DNA of 8,040 nucleotides from JAVBMB01 sp031552995. GTDB taxonomy: Bacteria; Bacillota; Clostridia; Oscillospirales; Butyricicoccaceae. The DNA lies in assembly GCA_031552995.1 (NCBI GenBank), contig JAVBMB010000110.1, positions 1 through 8,040 of the forward strand, written 5' to 3'. Each line of letters begins with the position of its first letter. Within the stretch, counting starts at the first letter, position 1. This document shows positions 5,782-8,040 of the stretch, piece after piece. The translations under genes were made by a program, and so were the position numbers. Below the pieces are notes generated by a model that was given only the letters and a program-made list of their open reading frames with translations, had not been told where the DNA came from and searched no databases.

Positions 5782-8031
5782 TTACAAACGGGTTATGATT
5801 GCCGTGCCGAGCCACGCCGGAACAAGCCAGAGGATAATATACATCAGAACATTGTGAGGCACCGCTGCGGCGACCTCGAAATTATACGTGAGGAAGTACA
5901 TAAGCAGCGCACCAAATACAGCCGCTGCAAATGAGATAACAAGATTGAATATCACGGCTTTTTTCAGCTTGCGCGATGCCGAGACAACCTCGGCAAACGG
6001 CAGTATTCCATCCCTGGACAGAAAAGCGAGTGACGGGCTGTCGCGTCCGATTCCGTGGTCTGACAGGCGTATGCGCTCGGCAAGTTCGGGATATTCTGTG
6101 GACATCGCGCCAAGCTCGAATCTGCTTTCGATATACGCCTGTGTGATGCAGACGTCTTTTGTGACAATCAGCGGCGTCGTGCGGCTGCTGCGCAATATGC
6201 GAAACGCGGCGTATGGTTGCGGCTGCACCCCGTATTTGAGCGAGAATATACCGGCAAACCCGCCGTCAATGGCGATAAACAGGCAGTTTTGCAGCTTGAC
6301 ACCCTCGGTGACCTTGACGCCCATGCGCATCAGAAATGTGGCGCTTCCAAGAAGCGCGTGATGCCCGTCTATTTCGGCGGACATACCGCCGCTTTCGAAA
6401 AACCTGATATTTACCGCGCGCGTCGACGGTATATACCTCTGCCGCGCAAGGTCGGAAAACGCGCGGGCGAGGCCGCCGCCTATCTCCTGCGTCATTGCGG
6501 TGGCATAGCCGAGCACATGCTCTATCGGCTGAGCTTTTTCAATTTTCATCCCGTTGATTTCGACAGAACCGGTCGGAAATATATCGGCGTCGGTAAACGT
6601 CGCCGCATTGCATTTTGACAGCGCGCTGGCCGACGAATAGTTTATCAGGCTGCTGCCTGATGTGAATATCTTGCGCGCGAGCTTGCGCATAGGCATGCTG
6701 GATGAAATGAGCATCGGCCCCGGTACGGCAATGCAGCTCATAGCTGAAAGACACCACATGAATGTGTGTCCCCTATTCTGCCCGAAGCTTGCAACGGCGG
6801 CAAACGCAATGCTTGCGACAATCGCGAGCGGCGCATAGAACTCTCCAATGCGTTCGGTCAGGTCCAGCTCGCACAGCTGGTCCATATCGGCGTAGGCATT
6901 ATAATCCGACTTGACGGCGATAATCCTGTCGCCGGCGTCAAGCGCTTTTACGGCCGACGGCACAGTGCCAAGCAGCGAGACCTTATACGCTCTCTTTAAC
7001 CCGTCGGCACGCTGCCGCTTGGCGACAAGCGCAATAAAACAAATAAAAATGCTGACGCAGGGATATGGCAAATATCCCCCCCACTGCGGCCTTACTATTA
7101 TAGATGCGGTATGTACAAGCGCGCACAGCCCGCAAAACAGCACGAGTGAATCGAGCGTCGGCCGGAGCTTGAGCATGCGCATTAAACCGGGCGCAGTGAC
7201 ATCCGCTCCGATTATCAGCGCCAGCACCTGACAGACACACAGCACGAGCAGATATACAAACGGCTGCGTGATATAGCTTATGCCAAACGGCATTGGAAGC
7301 CCAAGAGGCAAGCAGACGCACATATATGTCGACAGGATAATCAGCGGCACCATAAGCAATATACGCGCCGCAAGCGACGACATATGCTTTTCGAGCTTTT
7401 TCACCGCAGCAGCGGCATCGCTATAGCCGACATTTATAAAGTCGTACGGCAGCGTGCGGCGCGGCTGTTCGTCAAGCTCTTCCTCCGCTTCGACGGGCGG
7501 CAGCCCGGCCGTGTCGATTTCAAACTCCTGCGTATCCTGCCGCTTATCCTCTTCGAACACCTTTTTTTCGGTACGCCACAGCGGCTTGCCGGCGTTTGCG
7601 TTTGCCATCTTCTCCGCCGATTCGGCCTCTTCACGCACGATGCGTTGGGCTGCCGACTCCGGCGGCGGCTTTATCCTTGCGCCTCCCGGCGGTGCCGCAG
7701 CCGGAGCAAGCTTGACATCGTGGTCTATGTCAGCCGCGGCGGCGAGCGGCTTCTCGTGCGCTGCGGCGGCAGGTTTCGGCGTTTGCGCCGGCTTTGGCTT
7801 TGGCGGCGCGGCGCGGCGCGGCTGCGGCTCGGATTTTGACTCAATCTTTGGCTCAACTTCCGGCTTTTGCCCGGCGACATGCTTTATCGGCGGCTCAGAT
7901 GCTTCGGCCGCCTGTTTTTGGGCATCACTTCTGACAGGCGGTGCCGCGCCGCCCGTTGCTTCACTTTTTATTTCGGCAATAATCTCCTCTATGGAAAACT
8001 GTTCATACTCCCCGGATTTCACGCCCGACAT
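5782..8031 (-). CDS. Degenerate P1B-like (pseudo) P-type ATPase with a long disordered N-terminus
   Basis: This 749-residue protein is not a named family I recognise. Residues 1-200 are hydrophilic and low-complexity (Ala, Pro, Lys, Glu). The rest shows eight likely membrane helices (about 219-246, 252-276, 291-313, 319-337, 396-416, 422-445, 691-715, 724-747). There is a small loop of about 58 residues after helix 4 and a large cytoplasmic part (446-690) after helix 6, which is the P1B-ATPase plan. The cytoplasmic part aligns with P/N domains: FTDADIFPTG (479-488) at the FDKTGTLTEG site, GGGLARA (518-524) at the HPLARA site, AEIDGHHALLG (552-562), VTKD (623-626) at the TGD site, and RDSPSLA (663-669) at the NDAPALA site. 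Helix 6 has VPGP where metal pumps have CPC. The catalytic Asp aligns with Thr480, TGE is absent and the actuator loop is about half normal size, so ATP-driven transport looks unlikely. The ATG at 8031 has GAGAGG only 3 bases upstream, and the window ends 9 bases upstream, so the promoter is unseen. Fold assignment is inferred from motif order; a sensing, scaffolding or regulatory role is speculation. Confidence 0.85.
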   Translation of the reverse strand: MSGVKSGEYEQFSIEEIIAEIKSEATGGAAPPVRSDAQKQAAEASEPPIKHVAGQKPEVEPKIESKSEPQPRRAAPPKPKPAQTPKPAAAAHEKPLAAAADIDHDVKLAPAAAPPGGARIKPPPESAAQRIVREEAESAEKMANANAGKPLWRTEKKVFEEDKRQDTQEFEIDTAGLPPVEAEEELDEQPRRTLPYDFINVGYSDAAAAVKKLEKHMSSLAARILLMVPLIILSTYMCVCLPLGLPMPFGISYITQPFVYLLVLCVCQVLALIIGADVTAPGLMRMLKLRPTLDSLVLFCGLCALVHTASIIVRPQWGGYLPYPCVSIFICFIALVAKRQRADGLKRAYKVSLLGTVPSAVKALDAGDRIIAVKSDYNAYADMDQLCELDLTERIGEFYAPLAIVASIAFAAVASFGQNRGHTFMWCLSAMSCIAVPGPMLISSSMPMRKLARKIFTSGSSLINYSSASALSKCNAATFTDADIFPTGSVEINGMKIEKAQPIEHVLGYATAMTQEIGGGLARAFSDLARQRYIPSTRAVNIRFFESGGMSAEIDGHHALLGSATFLMRMGVKVTEGVKLQNCLFIAIDGGFAGIFSLKYGVQPQPYAAFRILRSSRTTPLIVTKDVCITQAYIESRFELGAMSTEYPELAERIRLSDHGIGRDSPSLAFLSRDGILPFAEVVSASRKLKKAVIFNLVISFAAAVFGALLMYFLTYNFEVAAAVPHNVLMYIILWLVPAWLGTAIITRL

Positions 8032-8040
8032 TATCCTCTC

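Noticed and set aside
7795..7825. GGC/GCG-rich repeat-like run in the pseudo-ATPase gene
   Set aside because: It encodes part of the Ala/Arg/Pro-rich linker in frame and shows no regular unit. It is low-complexity coding sequence, not a tandem repeat with a separate role.
5782..8031. A functional copper or zinc exporter
   Set aside because: It lacks a usable DKTGT site, TGE, HP and CPC, and has no N-terminal metal-binding domain. Calling it a working metal pump on fold resemblance alone would be misleading.

Overview
The window reads like part of a chromosome from an anaerobic Firmicute of the class Clostridia, most plausibly the Oscillospirales/Ruminococcaceae side. The reasons are moderately high GC, strong AGGAGG-type ribosome binding sites, consensus SigA promoters (TTGAAA, 17 bp, TATAAT), a divergent EF-G with a GHGGDGKTS P-loop, and a large soluble multi-PAS hybrid kinase. 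This placement is inferred from style; no taxonomic marker is present. All four genes lie on the minus strand, so transcription runs from high to low coordinates. I saw no tRNA, rRNA, CRISPR array, insertion sequence or phage gene.

Layout in transcription order. (1) 8031-5782 encodes a 749-residue membrane protein. It has a disordered Ala/Pro/Lys/Glu-rich N-terminus of about 200 residues followed by a body with the 8-helix plan of a P1B-type ATPase. Every catalytic motif I could align is altered or missing, so it appears to be a pseudo-P-type ATPase. (2) After a 47-bp gap, 5734-2612 encodes a 1040-residue cytoplasmic hybrid histidine kinase: a Cys-bearing PAS-like domain, three more PAS domains, HisKA, HATPase_c and two receiver domains. 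Two hairpins follow its stop codon. (3) After a 250-bp intergenic region holding a near-consensus promoter, 2361-289 encodes an EF-G-like translational GTPase of the divergent (EF-G2-like) type, closed by a strong intrinsic terminator. (4) A second near-consensus promoter drives an ABC-transporter ATPase gene (MacB/LolD type), of which only the first 52 codons are in the window.

Functionally, the first two genes may form one operon. The kinase has no membrane segment or extracellular sensor of its own, and its upstream neighbour is a membrane protein that keeps a pump architecture without pump chemistry. A sensing partnership between them is possible but is inference from position only. The EF-G-like gene and the ABC gene each have their own promoter and look like independent units.

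The most unusual item is the degenerate P-type ATPase (5782-8031). Next are its pairing with the kinase, and the substitutions in the GTPase centre of the EF-G-like protein (Phe in place of the catalytic His).
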